From positions 190,184,573-190,248,572 of the forward strand of contig NC_133336.1 of assembly GCF_042186555.1 (NCBI RefSeq): a stretch of DNA of 64,000 nt. The letters run 5' to 3'. The DNA comes from Aquarana catesbeiana. Lineage: Eukaryota > Chordata > Amphibia > Anura > Ranidae. Of this stretch, positions 49,567 to 62,018 are shown piece after piece. The position numbers and the translations under genes were made by a program. Position 1 is the stretch's first letter. The number at the start of each line of letters is the position of its first letter. Under the pieces are notes generated by a model. That model ran no database searches and had not been told where the DNA came from. It saw only the letters and a list, made by a program, of their open reading frames with translations.

Positions 49567-50585
49567 ACCAAAATCGCACCCCCGGCCCTTTTAGCCGGAA
49601 ATAGGTCCAAAATGAAAAAATTGCAACCCCCGCCCTTTTAGCCGGAAATAGGTCCAAAATGACTAAAATCGCACCCCCAGTCCGTTTAGCCCGAAATGGT
49701 TCCAAAATGACCAAAATCACACCTCCGGCCCTTTTAGCCAGAAATAGGTCCAAAATGACCAAAATCGCACCCCCGGCCCTTTTAGCCGGAAATAGCACCA
49801 AAATGACCAAAATCACACCCCCCGGCCCTTTTAGCCAGAAATAGGTCCAAAATGACCAAAATCGCACCCCCGGCCCTTTTAGCCGGAAATAGCACCAAAA
49901 TGACCAAAATTGCACCCCCGGCCCTTTTAGCCCAAAATGGGTCCAAAATGATCAAAATCGCATACCCAGCCCTTTTAGCTGGAGATCGTTCCAAAATGAC
50001 CAAAATCGCACCCCGGCCTTTTCAGCCGGAAATCAAAGCCCTGTTTCACTGAAAATGGTCCAAAATTACAAAAATCGCACCCCCAGCCATTTTTGCCTGA
50101 AAATGGTCAAAAATTTCCAAAATTGCACTCCCGGTCCTTTTAGCCCAAAAATAGCCCAAAATCGCACCCTCGCCCCTTTCAGCCCAAAAATTGTCCAAAA
50201 TTGCTCATCCAGCCCCTTTACCCCATAAATGGTCCAAAATTACCAAAATCGCACCCCCGGCCCTTTTATCCCAATATTGGTCCAAAATTGCACCCCCGGC
50301 CCTTTTACCATGAACATGGTCCAAAATTACAAAAATTGCACCCCCGGCCCTTTAACCCCAAAAATGGTCCAAAATTGCACCCCTGGCCCTTTTACCCCGA
50401 GAATGGTCCAAAATGACCAAAATTGCACTCCCACCCCTTTTAGCCCAAAAATAGCCCAAATTCGCACCCACTGCCCTCTTACCCTGAAAATGGTCCAAAA
50501 TTACTAAAATCGCTCCCCCGGCCCTTTTAGCCCAAAAATTTGTCCAAAATCGCACCCCGGGCCCTTTTAGCTTTAAAAATGGTTT
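49566..50585. repeat. 48-bp satellite, second segment
   Basis: Continuation of the array after the LINE. From about 50040 units change to shorter forms (38-39 bp, AGCCCAAAAATAGCCCAAAAT type, lacking the AAAATGACC block) mixed with 48-49-bp units. Confidence 0.95.
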
Positions 50586-50604
50586 ACTCTTCCGGCCCCG
50601 GGAC

Positions 50605-51028
50605 GGTTTGCCAGGTCCCTCACTACTTTTGAAAAAATGTGCTCAGAGGCTGGAGCAATATTTCATACCTTATCGGTCAATTATGAATCACTGATTACAC
50701 CTAAGGGAACTCATTTTTTGAATTGTGTTCAGGAATGGTAACAGGAGCTGGGAAAGCCTTTTAGCTTAACACAGTTACAACATATTCTTAAATTTATGCA
50801 CGAATCATCGATCTGTGCGAAAATTCAAGAGACTAACTTCAAAATTTTTACTCGGTGGTACAGAACGCCAGTGAAATTGAAGAGAATCTTTCCTGACTCC
50901 TCTGACCTGTGTTGGAGATGTCAGAGAGACAGTGGTACGATGTTACATATTTTTTGGAAGTGCCCCAAACTAGAGAAGTTTTGGATAGAAGTTAGACGTA
51001 TTGTCCAAATTTTTATGGATAGTAAAAC
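50605..51028 (+). mobile_element. L1/Tx1-like LINE fragment, ORF2 C-terminus
   Basis: Encodes the RWYRTPVKL motif, then CWRC...GTMLHIFWKC, the cysteine-histidine motif typical of L1-group ORF2 C-termini. Both ends are lost: the left to satellite, the right to the gypsy LTR. No 3' tail is seen. Confidence 0.78.
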
Positions 51029-51750
51029 TGTCAGGGACATATCAGTGGCCGTCGGGCGAACATGCGTGCGCGCAGGTGCACGAGGGGCTTTCCCAGGGCA
51101 GTTCTGCTGAAATCCCCACTAGGGGGCGCTGGAGCGCTCCCGCGCGCTCCCGTTCGTGCATTCGCGCTAGCGCTGTTTGGCAACAAGGACTCTTTAAAAG
51201 ACTGTCAGATGCTTCCATCAGGTGCTGTTCGTCTGCAGCTCTGCACCTGAGTTCCTGTATCCTGCCTGTTGTTGTATTTGCTAGTGACCCGACTCCGTCT
51301 GACCATTCTCCTGTCTCCAATCCGATCCGGCCTGCCTGACCTTGCTCATATCTTGTGACCTGTTGCCGAACTCCTGCCTGCCTGACTATTCTTTGATTAT
51401 CCCTCCTGCCATATACTTGCCTGATCTCCTGCCAAACGGACTGTCTGACTCTGCTTTGCCTGTGTCCTGAGATGCTGCTTCTAGTCTGCTCTGCCAAGCT
51501 CCAGGTTCTGCTGCTGCCATATCATCCACCTGTCTGCCTACTGATCCGCTTCAGCCTACCTGCATCCGCAGCTCAGCCATCCTGGAGGGACGTCTTTCCA
51601 GTTCCTGTGTTTGCTACCGCAAGAACCTGCATCAGGCCCTCCTACCCACTGTGCTCAAGAGACCACTGTTCCCACTTCCAGTGGCTCCTGAACCAGCGCT
51701 TAAGAGAGGTCTACTCCTACCAGTCGGGCTCAACTACCAGGTACCTAACA
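51029..51750 (+). repeat. Gypsy 5' LTR
   Basis: 722 bp from TGTCAGGGACATATC to GTACCTAACA, TG...CA bounded. GC-rich left half, then CCTGCCTGCCTGAC-rich DNA. It is followed by GTACGAACAGCC and then the gag ATG, a layout of vertebrate sushi-type chromoviruses. No matching 3' LTR occurs in the window. Confidence 0.72.
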
Positions 51751-51762
51751 GTACGAACAGCC

Positions 51763-52992
51763 ATGACTGAGCCCGCAGGAGAGACCTCTCCCATCAAGGA
51801 GATCTGTACGCACTTAGCGGCACTCACCCAGGCAGTAAAGACTTTACAAGACAGCTACAACAGACTGGAGGGTCAAGTTCTGAACCATAGTGGTCCCAGG
51901 GGTGTGGCCACTGCCTCAGCAGCTGCTCCAGCACAGGCTGCTGCACCACCCTCTGTGGTCATGCTTCCACCTGAACCAAGGGTCCCCATCCCTGAGAGGT
52001 TTTCTGGTGACCGAACCAAGTTTCTGGCTTTCCGCAGCGCCTGTCAACTCTACTTCTCCCTGCAGCCAGGGACTTTCTCCTTAGAGGCTACCAAAGTGGG
52101 ATTTGTCATATCCCTTCTACAAGGGGAACCCCAGACCTGGGCCCACCGCCTGCTTGAAACCAACTCTGTACAGATCCAGTCTTTGCCCGCTTTTTTCGAA
52201 GCCATGGCCCAGTTGTACGAGGACCCTCAGCGGACTGCCACCGCTGAGTCAGCTTTGTTCGCGCTCCAGAAAGGCCGCAGGCCGGCCGAGGACTATGTTA
52301 CGGACTTCCGACGCTGGAGCGCGGACACTCAATGGAGGTTATCTGAGAGTCTAAAGGATGAGCTTGCTCGGGTAGGAATGCCCGATACCCTTGAAGAACT
52401 CATTGCTCTAACCATCCAGATTGACCGACGCCTTCGTGAGCGCCGGTCTGAACGCTCTTCCCAGCTAACGCGCCCTATGTGGATGACTGCAAGAGTTCCG
52501 GTTCCTGCCTCCCGATATCTACCTTCTGCCTGCCCAAGTCCGGTCACCCAAACACCTGATGCTCCCGAGCCAATGCAACTGGGACTTATGCGTTCTACCT
52601 TGCCCCCAGAAGAACGGGCGCGCAGACGCCAGCTAAACCTCTGCCTCTACTGTGGTGGGGCGGGCCACTACGTGAACAACTGTCCGGTCAAGACTCGTAA
52701 GTTTTTTTCTTCTACTCCAGCCAGTTTAACCGCCTTAACCGCCAATGCAACTCAACTTGCTCTCCCTCTCTCATTACAGCTCCAGGGAAGAACAGTCCAG
52801 GTCAACGCCATTATTGATTCCGGGGCATGTAGCTGCTTTATTGACTCTGCTTTTGCTACTCAACAAAATCTTCCCCTAAAAGACAAGACACACAAACTCT
52901 CAGTTTTTCTGGCCGATGGGTCCCACATAAAATCGGGACAAGTCTCTCAAGAAACCCTTCCTCTGTCTGCCACCTGTTTATCTCAACACTGA
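51763..52992 (+). CDS. gag: Gypsy gag with protease start
   Basis: The same frame is open from 51472, but the ATG at 51763 just after the LTR and GTACGAACAGCC is the likely start. About 409 residues: a coiled-coil-like N-terminus, a retrotransposon gag (capsid) domain (VPIPERFSGDRTKFLAFR onward), an arginine-rich stretch, a zinc knuckle CLYCGGAGHYVNNC and an aspartic protease active site (IIDSGACS). The frame ends soon after the protease flap region because of a deletion, so the protease is incomplete. Confidence 0.85.
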   Translation: MTEPAGETSPIKEICTHLAALTQAVKTLQDSYNRLEGQVLNHSGPRGVATASAAAPAQAAAPPSVVMLPPEPRVPIPERFSGDRTKFLAFRSACQLYFSLQPGTFSLEATKVGFVISLLQGEPQTWAHRLLETNSVQIQSLPAFFEAMAQLYEDPQRTATAESALFALQKGRRPAEDYVTDFRRWSADTQWRLSESLKDELARVGMPDTLEELIALTIQIDRRLRERRSERSSQLTRPMWMTARVPVPASRYLPSACPSPVTQTPDAPEPMQLGLMRSTLPPEERARRRQLNLCLYCGGAGHYVNNCPVKTRKFFSSTPASLTALTANATQLALPLSLQLQGRTVQVNAIIDSGACSCFIDSAFATQQNLPLKDKTHKLSVFLADGSHIKSGQVSQETLPLSATCLSQH

Positions 52993-55593
52993 AAAAGAAC
53001 AAGAGGCACTTAAGATATACATAAATGAAAACCTTGAAAAGGGCTTTATTCGACCTTCTACTTCCCCAGCTGGTGCCAGAATATTTTTCGTCTCCAAAAA
53101 AGATCAGACTCTTCGTCCATGTGTGGACTATCGGGAGTTAAACAAGGTTACAGTCAAAAACCGCTACCCGTTGCCTCTGATACCTGAACTGTTCCAGAAG
53201 TTGAGGTCTGCCATCATCTTCACCAAGCTGGATCTAAGAGGGGCCTACAACCTGGTCCGCATTCGGGCCGGAGATGAATGGAAGACGGCTTTCCGGACCC
53301 GTTTCGGACACTATGAGTATCTGGTCATGCCCTTCGGCCTATGCAATGCTCCTGCCATTTTCCAGCATCTGGTCAACGACGTGTTCAGAGATTTCCTGGA
53401 CATCTTTGTAATCGTCTACTTGGATGACATTTTAATCTTCTCCAGTTCACTTAATCAACATAGGGAAATTGTCCGTAGGGTCCTGGGCCGTCTTTGTTTG
53501 CACGGACTGTATGCTAAAGCAGAGAAGTGCGAATTCGAACAAGAAGATATTCAGTTTCTGGGGTTAGTGATCTCCCCAACCGGCATCAAAATGGACCCTC
53601 AGAAGGCGTCCGCTGTGCTAGATTGGCCAGCTCCTCTGGACAAGAAGGGCGTGCAACGCTTCATTGGATTTGCAAATTTTTATAGGAAGTTCATTAGGGG
53701 GTTTTCTGCCATTATCTCCCCATCATGCAGCTAACCAAGCAAAACTCTCGTTTCCACTGGAGCCCGGAGGCTCAGGGGGCCTTTGAAGAATTAAAGAGAC
53801 GTTTCACTTCAGCTCCGATCCTTAGCCATCCTGACCCATCCTTACCCTTTATCCTGGAGGTTGATGCTTCCGAAGTGGCCGTGGGGGCTGTCATTTCTCA
53901 ACGGCAGGGCAACAAGGACCTGATGCACCCCGTAGGATTCTTCTCTAGGAAGCTCTCGCCGGCTGAGCGGAATTACGATGTGGGAGACTGGGAACTACTT
54001 GCTATCAAGACAGCTTTAGAAGAATGGAGGTACTTGTTAGAGGGCGCAGTCCATCCGGTGCTGATATATACTGACCAGAAAAATCTCGAATACTTAAGAT
54101 CTGCTAAAGAGACTGAAACCCCGACAGGCCGATGGGCTCTATTCTTTACACGTTTCTGTTTCCACATCACTTACCGGCCTGGAACTAAAAACGTAAAACC
54201 AGACGCGCTGTCGCGCATGTTTGACAACCCTAAAGACCTTTCAGTACCTAACACCATTCTGCCGACAAATAGCTTCCTACTTCTTCAAACGGATCTCTTG
54301 TCCATGATCAGAGAAGCATCACCAGAACCTTCAAGTCTCCAGGGATCCTCTTTAACACCCCGAGATGGATTATTGTGGAGAGGAAGTCAAATATTCGTAC
54401 CGGAGAGCGCCCGAGTCAAGGTGCTGACATTCTTGCATGACCATCCACTTGCAGGACATTTTGGGGTTCGCAAGACCCTTGAGCTCGTGCAACGCACATT
54501 CTGGTGGCCTAACCTGAAAGAATTTTGCAGAAAGTACGTCAACTCTTGTTCTGTTTGCATTCAGAATAAAACTTCCAGGAACAGAGCTTGGGGACTGTTG
54601 AGACCGTTGCCTATACCAGATAGACCCTGGAGGATGATAGCAATGGACTTTATAGTTGAACTACCATGCTCTGAAGGATGTTCGGCGATCTTTGTGGTCG
54701 TCGACCGGCTGTCTAAAATGGCCCATTTCGTGCCCCTAAAGGGAACGCCTTCTGCTGTAGAAACGGCCCGTGTGTTCATCAAGGAGATTATTAGGCTGCA
54801 CGGAGTCCCCGCAAATATAGTGTCCGATAGGGGGTTGCAGTTTACTTCACGCTTCTGGAAAGCCCTATGTGAGATCTTGAAAATTGAACTAGCCCTGTCC
54901 TCAGCATACCATCCCCAAACGAACGGGCAAACTGAAAGGACAAACCAGACGCTGGAGCAATACATTAGGTGTTTCACATCTTTTGTACAAGATGATTGGG
55001 TGTCCCTGCTGCCCCTAGCGGAATTCGCCTATAATAATGCTAGTCACTCTGCCACTGGTCAATCTCCTTTCTTTGCCAATTATGGTTTTCATGTCCTCAG
55101 TTCCAGCAGTCCAGGACACAGTACAGTTCCTCAGTTATAATAACCAGATGTTACAAGAAGCGGTATCCAAGGCACAAGCAGACAGCAAGAGGATCTTCGA
55201 TCAAAGAAGAAGAGGAGATCTAAACCTTCAGCTTGGTGATAAGGTATGGCTGTCTACCAATAATATTAGGTTGACTTGTCCTTCCAAAAAGCTTGCTCCT
55301 AAATTTATTGGGCCCTTCCCTGTGAAAAGGAAAATCAACGAGGTATCCTATGAACTGTGTTTACCTGACTCACTTAAAATCCACCCTGTGTTTCATGTGT
55401 CACTTTTGAAGCCTGCTGTAGATGATCCCTTTCCTGATAGGGGCACCAGGGTCCCTGAACCTGTCTTGGTGGACGGAAATGAGGAATACGAAGTGGAGGC
55501 CATCCTTGATTGCAGAAAGAGATTTGGGCAAGTACAGTTTTTGATTAAATGGAAGGGGTATGGTCCGGAAAATAACTCATGGGAACCACCAGC
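52982..55593 (+). pseudogene. pol: Gypsy pol: RT, RNase H, integrase, chromodomain
   Basis: RT (52982-53730): the usual linker before LEKGFIRPS is gone; VDYRELNKVT and the catalytic YLDD are present. A frame break near 53725 leads to RNase H (ILEVDASEVAVGAVISQ) and integrase (53725-55140) with a CSVC zinc pair and catalytic residues in AMDFIV, SDRGLQ and NGQTERTNQ. A second break or small loss near 55085-55125 leads to 55037-55593 with a GPF motif, HPVFHVSLLKP and a chromodomain (EYEVEAIL...FLIKWKGY...NNSWEP). Chromodomains of this class bind heterochromatic histone marks and guide integration. It cannot be translated as one protein. Confidence 0.87.
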
Positions 55594-58500
55594 CCATATA
55601 GCCCAAAAATGGACCAAAATCACATCCCTGGCCCTTTTACCCGGAAAATGGTTCAAAATGACAAAAATCACACCCCCGGCCATTTTAGCCTGAAAATGGT
55701 CAAAAATTACCAAAATTGCACTCCTGACCCTTTTAGCCTGAAAATGGTGAAAAATGACCAAAATCACACACCCCCGGCCCTTTTACCCAAAAATGGTCCA
55801 AAATGACCAAAATTGTACTCCCGCCCCTTTAAGCCCAAAAATAGCCCAAAATAACACTCCTGGCCCTTTTAGCCTCAAAATGGTCCAAAATGACCAAAAT
55901 CACACCCCCATCCTTTTTACCCAGTAAATGGTCCAAAATGAATAAAATTGCACCCCCTGGCCCTTTTACCTGCAAATGGTCCAAAATGACCAAAATTGCA
56001 CTCCCGCCCCTTTTAGCTCAAAAATAGCCAAAAATCACACTCCCGGCCCTTTTAGCCGGAAAATGGTTCAAAATGACCAAAATCGCTCCCCCCCGACCCT
56101 TTTCCCTCAAAATGGTCCAAAATTACCAAAATTGCACTCCAGCCCCTTTTAGCCAACAAATAGCCCAAAATCGCACTCCCAGCCCTTTTAGCCTCAAAAT
56201 GGTCCAAAATGACCAAGATCGCACTCCGACCCTTTTACCCGAAAATGGTCCAAAATGACCAAAATTGCACTCCCGCCCCTTTTAGCCCAAAAATAGCCCA
56301 AAATCACATTCCCAGCCCTTTTAGCCTGAAAATGTTCCAAAATTAACAAAATCGCACCCCCAGTCCTTTTACCCCGAAAATGGTCCAAAATGACAAAAAT
56401 TGCACCCCCAGCCCTTTTAGACCAAAAATGGTCCAAAATCGCACCCCCGGCCCTTTTACCCTGAAAATGGTCCAAAATTACAAAAATCGCACCCCTGGCC
56501 CTTTTAGCCCAAAAAATGGTCCAAAATCGCACCCCTGGTCCTTTTACCCCGAAAATGGTCCAAAATGACAAAAATTGCACCCCCGGCCCTTTTAGCCCAA
56601 AAGTAGCCCAAAATTGCACCTGGCCCTTTTAGCCTGAATATGGTCCAAAATCGCACCCCCGGCCCTTTTACCCTGAAAATGGTCCAAAATCACAAAAATT
56701 GCTCTTGCGGCCCTTTTAGCTGAAAAATAGCCCAAAATCGCACCCCAGCCCTTTTAACCCGAAAATGGTCCAAAAAGACTAAAATTGCACTCCCGCCCCT
56801 TTTAGCCCAAAATGGTTCAAAATCGCACCCCTGGTCCTTTTACCCCGAAAATGGTCCAAAATGACAAAAATTGCACTCCCGGCCCTTTTAGCCCAAAAGT
56901 AGCCAAAAATTGCACCCCGCCCCTTTTAGCCTGAAAATGGTCCAAAATCGCACCCCCAGCCCTTTTACCCTGAAAATGGTCCAAAATCACAAAAATTGCT
57001 CTCCCGGCCCTTTTAGCTTAAAAATAGCCCTAAATCGCACCCCCAGCCCTTTTAGCCTGAAAATTGTCCAAAAATACCAAAATCACACCCCGAGCCCTTT
57101 TAACCCGAAAATGGTCCAAAAAGACTAAAATTGCACTTCCGCCCCTTTTAGCCCAAAAATGGTCCAAAATCGCACCCCCTGCCCTTTTACCCCGAAAATG
57201 GTCCAAAATGACAAAAATCACACCCCGACCCTTTTAGCCCAAAAATGTTCCAAAATCGCACCCTCTGCCCTTTTACCCCGAAAATGGTCCAAAATGACCA
57301 AAATTGCACTCCTGCCCCTTTTAGCACAAAAATAGCCCAAAATCGCACGCCTGGCCCTTTTACCCCGAAAATGGTCCAAAATTACAAAATTTGCACACTC
57401 GGCCCTTTTAGCCCAAAAGTAGCCCAAAATTGCACCCCCAGCCCTTTTAGCCTGAAAATGGTCCAAAAATACCAAAATCACACCCTGAGCCCTTTTAACC
57501 CTAAAATGGTCCAAAAAGACTAAAATTGCACTTCTGCCCCTTTTAGCCCAAAAATGGTCCAAAATCGCACCCCCGGCCCTTTTACCCCAAAAATGGTCAA
57601 AAATGACAAAAATCACACCCCGACCTTTTAGCCCAAAAATGTTCCAAAATCGCACCCTCTGCCCTTTTACCCCGAAAATGGTCCAAAATGACCAAAATTG
57701 CACTCCTGCCCCTTTTAGCACAAAATAGCCCAAAATCGCACCCCTGGCCCTTTTACCCCGAAAATGGTCCAAAATTACAAAATTTGCACAATCTGCCCTT
57801 TTACCCAAAAGTAGCCCAAAATTGCACCCCCGGCCCTCTTAGCCTGAAAATGGTCCAAAATGACCAAAATCGCACCCCTGGCCCTTTTACCCAAAAGTGG
57901 TCCAAAATGACCAAAATTGCATTCCCGCCTTTTTAGCCCAAAAATAGCCCAAAATCACACTCCCGGCCCTTTTATCCCCAAAATGGTCCAAAATGACCAA
58001 AATCGCCCCCACTGCCCTTTTACCCCGAAAATAGTCCAAAGTGACTAAAATCGCACCCCCCGGCCCTTTTACCCCAAAAATGGTCCAAAATGACTAAAAT
58101 CGCACCCCGGCCCTTTGAGGCCAAAAATGGTCCAAAATCACACCCACTGCCCTTTTACCCCAAAAATGGTCCAAAATGTCAAAAATCACACCCCCGGCCC
58201 TTTTAGCCCAAAAATGGTCCAATATCGCACCGCTGCCCCTTTTACCCCAAAAATGGTCTAAAATCGCACCCCAGCCTTTTTACCCTGAAAATGGTCCAAA
58301 ATGACAAAAAAATCACACCCCTGGACCTTTTACCCCGAAAATGGTCCAAAATGACAAAAATCACACCCCCGGCCTTTTTACCCCGAAAATGGTCCAAAAT
58401 GACAAAAAATTGCACCCCCAGACCTTTTACTCTGAAAATGGTCCAAAATGACAAAAATCGCACCCCCGGCTCTTTTAGCCCGAAAGTGGTCCAAAATGAC

Positions 58501-60122
58501 AAAAATCGCACCCCCGGCCCTTTTAGCCCGAAAATTTCCAAAATGACCAAAATCGCACCCCAGGCCTTTAACCTCAAAAATGGTCCAAAATAACCAAAAA
58601 TTGTGCTCCCGGCCTTTTTTTCCCAAAAATAGCCCAAAATCACACCCCTGTCCCTTTTCCCCTGAAAATGGTCAAAAATTACAAAAATCGCACCCCCGGC
58701 CCTTTTGCCCTGAAAATAGTCCAAAATTACAAAAATCGCACCCCCGGTCCTTTTAGCCCAAAAATAGCCCAAAATCGCACCCCCGGCCCTTTTTGCCTGA
58801 AAATGGTCCAAAATCACACCTCTGGCACTTTTTGCCCGAAAATGGTCCAAAATTATCAAAATCACACTGCCGGCCCTTTTAGCCCCAAAATAATAAAAAT
58901 TACCAAAAACACGCCCCCAGCCCTTGGAGGCCACAAATGTTCCAAAATGACCAAAGAATTGTGAAAACACCCCCCCCACACTTTTGGCCTGAAAATGGTC
59001 CAAAATGACAAAAATCGCACACCGGTCCTTTTAGCCCAAAAATAGTCCAAAATCACACCCCGGCCCTTTTAACCTGACAATGGTCCAAAATGACCAAAAT
59101 TGCACCCTGGTCCTTTCAGCCCAAAAATAGTCCAAAATCACACCTCTGGTCCTTTTAACCCTACAATGGTCCAAAATGACCAAAATCGCATTCCTGGGCC
59201 TTTTAGCCTGAACATAATTCAAAATGACCAAAATCGCACCCACGGCCCCTTTAGCCCGAAAATAAAAAAATGACCAAAAACGCATCCCCGACCCTGAGGG
59301 CCAAAATTGGTCCAAAATGACCAAAAAATTGTGAAAATATCCCCCCACACTTTTAGCCTGAAAATGGTCCAAAATGACCAAAATTGCACCCCCCGCCCTT
59401 TTAGCCCCAAAATCGTCCAAATTCGCACCCCCAGCCCTATTAGCCCAAAAATGGTCCAAAATTACCAAAATCGCACACCCGGCGCTTTTAGCCCAAAAAT
59501 GGTCCTAAATTACCATAATCTCACCCCCAGCCCATTTAGCCCAAAACTGGTCCAAAATTACCAAAATCTCACCTTTTAGCCCAATAATGGTCCAAAATCA
59601 CACCTCCGGCCCTTTTAGCCTGAAAGTGGTACAAAATTACCAAAATCACACTGCTGACCCTTTAGCCCAAATATGTACCAAAATCGTACCCCGGCCCTTT
59701 TAGCCCGAATATGGTCCAAAGTGACCAAAATCGCATTCCTGGCCCTTTTAGCCCAAAAATATTCAAAGATTACCAAAATCGCACCATTGGCCCTTTTAGC
59801 CCCGAAAATAATTAAAAATTACCAAAATCGCACTCCCAGCCCTGGGAGGCTGAAAAATGTTCAATTTGCCCAAAATCACCCCCCCGGACCTAGAAGGCCA
59901 AAAATCATCCAAAATGAGCAAAAACAAACCCCCGGCCCTGGTCCTAGAAGGCCAAAAAAAGACCTCAGGACCAAAACGCATTCCTGGCCCTGGGAGGCCA
60001 AAAATTTTGAAGAATGTCCAAAAACACACCACTGGCTCTGGGAGGCCAAAAACGGTCCAAAATTACCAAAATCGCACCCCGCCCTTTTAGCCCAAAAATG
60101 GTTCAAAATGACTAAAATCACA
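55594..60122. repeat. Satellite, third segment (38-49-bp units)
   Basis: Mixed short units (GCCCAAAAATAGCCCAAAATCGCAC type) and 48-49-bp units with CCCGAAAATGGTCCAAAATGAC. Toward the right the TTTTAGCC block is replaced by CCCTGGGAGGCC-type variants (59280-60050). It begins directly at the gypsy chromodomain. Confidence 0.93.
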
Positions 60123-60387
60123 GTTTTTGCAAGGACATCCACTCTCAGGCTTGAGAGTACATTATTGTTTTCCGCAAACTCCAAGACGTAGTTTCCTAAG
60201 CAGGGGGAGGATATACCACCCTGGTGTTTAGGCAGGGTTGCTAACAAATTTAGTTTGCCTAGTAGTAACTGTCCTGGTTGATTGTTAGGAGATCCACTGA
60301 TTCGTCTTTAATTCTGGAATGGCTGCACATTTTCTCTTCTGTCACTAGGTGGCACTGTGGCTGGTGACATCAGATTGACAAGGGCTT
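60123..60387 (+). mobile_element. Retroelement 3' end module, duplicate copy
   Basis: Identical in layout to 61918-62183: a tail segment, the purine run GCAGGGGGAGGA, then TGTTTAGGCAGGG (60225), cut off at the duplication junction. Confidence 0.6.
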
Positions 60388-61917
60388 TGTCCCTTTTCCC
60401 CTGAAAATGGTCCAAAATTACCACAATTGCACTCCCGGCCCTTTTAGCCTGAAAATGGTCCAAAATTACAAAAATCGCACCCCCGGCCCTTTTGCCCTGA
60501 AAATAGTCCAAAATTACAAAAATCGCACCCCCCCGGTCCTTTTAGCCCAAAAATAGCCCAAAATCGCACCCCCGGCCCTTTTTGCCTGAAAATGGTCCAA
60601 AATCACACCTCTGGCACTTTTTGGCCGAAAATGGTCCAAAATTATCAAAATCACACTGCCGGCCCTTTTAGCCCCAAAATAATAAAAATTACCAAAAACA
60701 CGCCCCCAGCCCTTGGAGGCCACAAATGTTCCAAAATGACCAAAGAATTGTGAAAACACCCCCCCCCCACACTTTTGGCCTGAAAATGGTCCAAAATGAC
60801 AAAAATCGCACACCGGTCCTTTTAGCCCAAAAATAGTCCAAAATCACACCCCGGCTCTTTTAACCTGACAATGGTCCAAAATGACCAAAATTGCACCCTG
60901 GTCCTTTCAGCCCAAAAATAGTCCAAAATCACACCTCTGGCCCTTTTAACCCTACAATGGTCCAAAATGACCAAAATCGCATTCCTGGGCCTTTTAGCCT
61001 GAACATAATTCAAAATGACCAAAATCGCACCCACGGCCCCTTTAGCCCGAAAATAAAAAAATGACCAAAAACGCATCCCCGACCCTGAGGGCCAAAATTG
61101 GTCCAAAATGACCAAAAAATTGTGAAAATATCCCCCCACACTTTTAGCCTGAAAATGGTCCAAAATGACCAAAATTGCACCCCCCGCCCTTTTAGCCCCA
61201 AAATCGTCCAAATTTGCACCCCCAGCCCTATTAGCCCAAAAATGGTCCAAAATTACCAAAATCGCACACCCGGCGCTTTTAGCCCAAAAATGGTCCTAAA
61301 TTACCATAATCTCACCCCCAGCCCATTTAGCCCAAAACTGGTCCAAAATTACCAAAATCTCACCTTTTAGCCCAATAATGGTCCAAAATCACACCTCCGG
61401 CCCTTTTAGCCTGAAAGTGGTACAAAATTACCAAAATCACACTGCTGACCCTTTAGCCCAAATATGTACCAAAATCGTACCCCGGCCCTTTTAGCCCGAA
61501 TATGGTCCAAAGTGACCAAAATCGCATTCCTGGCCCTTTTAGCCCAAAAATATTCAAAGATTACCAAAATCGCACCATTGGCCCTTTTAGCCCCGAAAAT
61601 AATTAAAAATTACCAAAATCGCACTCCCAGCCCTGGGAGGCTGAAAAATGTTCAATTTGCCCAAAATCACCCCCCCCCCGGCCCTAGGAGGCCAAAAATC
61701 ATCCAAAATGAGCAAAAACAAACCCCCGGCCCTGGTCCTAGAAGGCCAAAAAAAGACCTCAGGACCAAAACGCATTCCTGGCCCTGGGAGGCCAAAAATT
61801 TTGAAGAATGTCCAAAAACACACCACTGGCTCTGGGAGGCCAAAAACGGTCCAAAATTACCAAAATCGCACCCCGCCCTTTTAGCCCAAAAATGGTTCAA
61901 AATGACTAAAATCACAG
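60388..61917. repeat. Satellite, fourth segment
   Basis: Second copy of the duplicated satellite block, same unit variants as 58649-60122. Confidence 0.93.
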
Positions 61918-62018
61918 TTTTTGCAAGGACATCCACTCTCAGGCTTGAGAGTACATTATTGTTTTCCGCAAACTCCAAGACGTAGTTTCCTAAGCAGGGG
62001 GAGGATATACCACCCTGG

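Larger units (their letters stand above)
51029..55593 (+). mobile_element. Ty3/gypsy chromovirus, 3'-truncated, defective
   Basis: LTR, gag, protease, RT, RNase H, integrase and chromodomain in order on the plus strand. There is a deletion between protease and RT, frame breaks after RT and inside integrase's C-terminal part, and no 3' LTR: the satellite starts immediately after the chromodomain. It has inserted into the L1-like fragment. Confidence 0.92.

Noticed and set aside
50796..51110. Cysteine-motif frame as a host zinc-finger gene
   Set aside because: The RWYRTP and CWRC...HIFW pattern is that of L1-group ORF2 C-termini; it is a truncated LINE.
51472..51762. N-terminal extension of gypsy gag upstream of 51763
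   Set aside because: The extra 97 codons lie within the LTR; the ATG just after the LTR end is the natural start.
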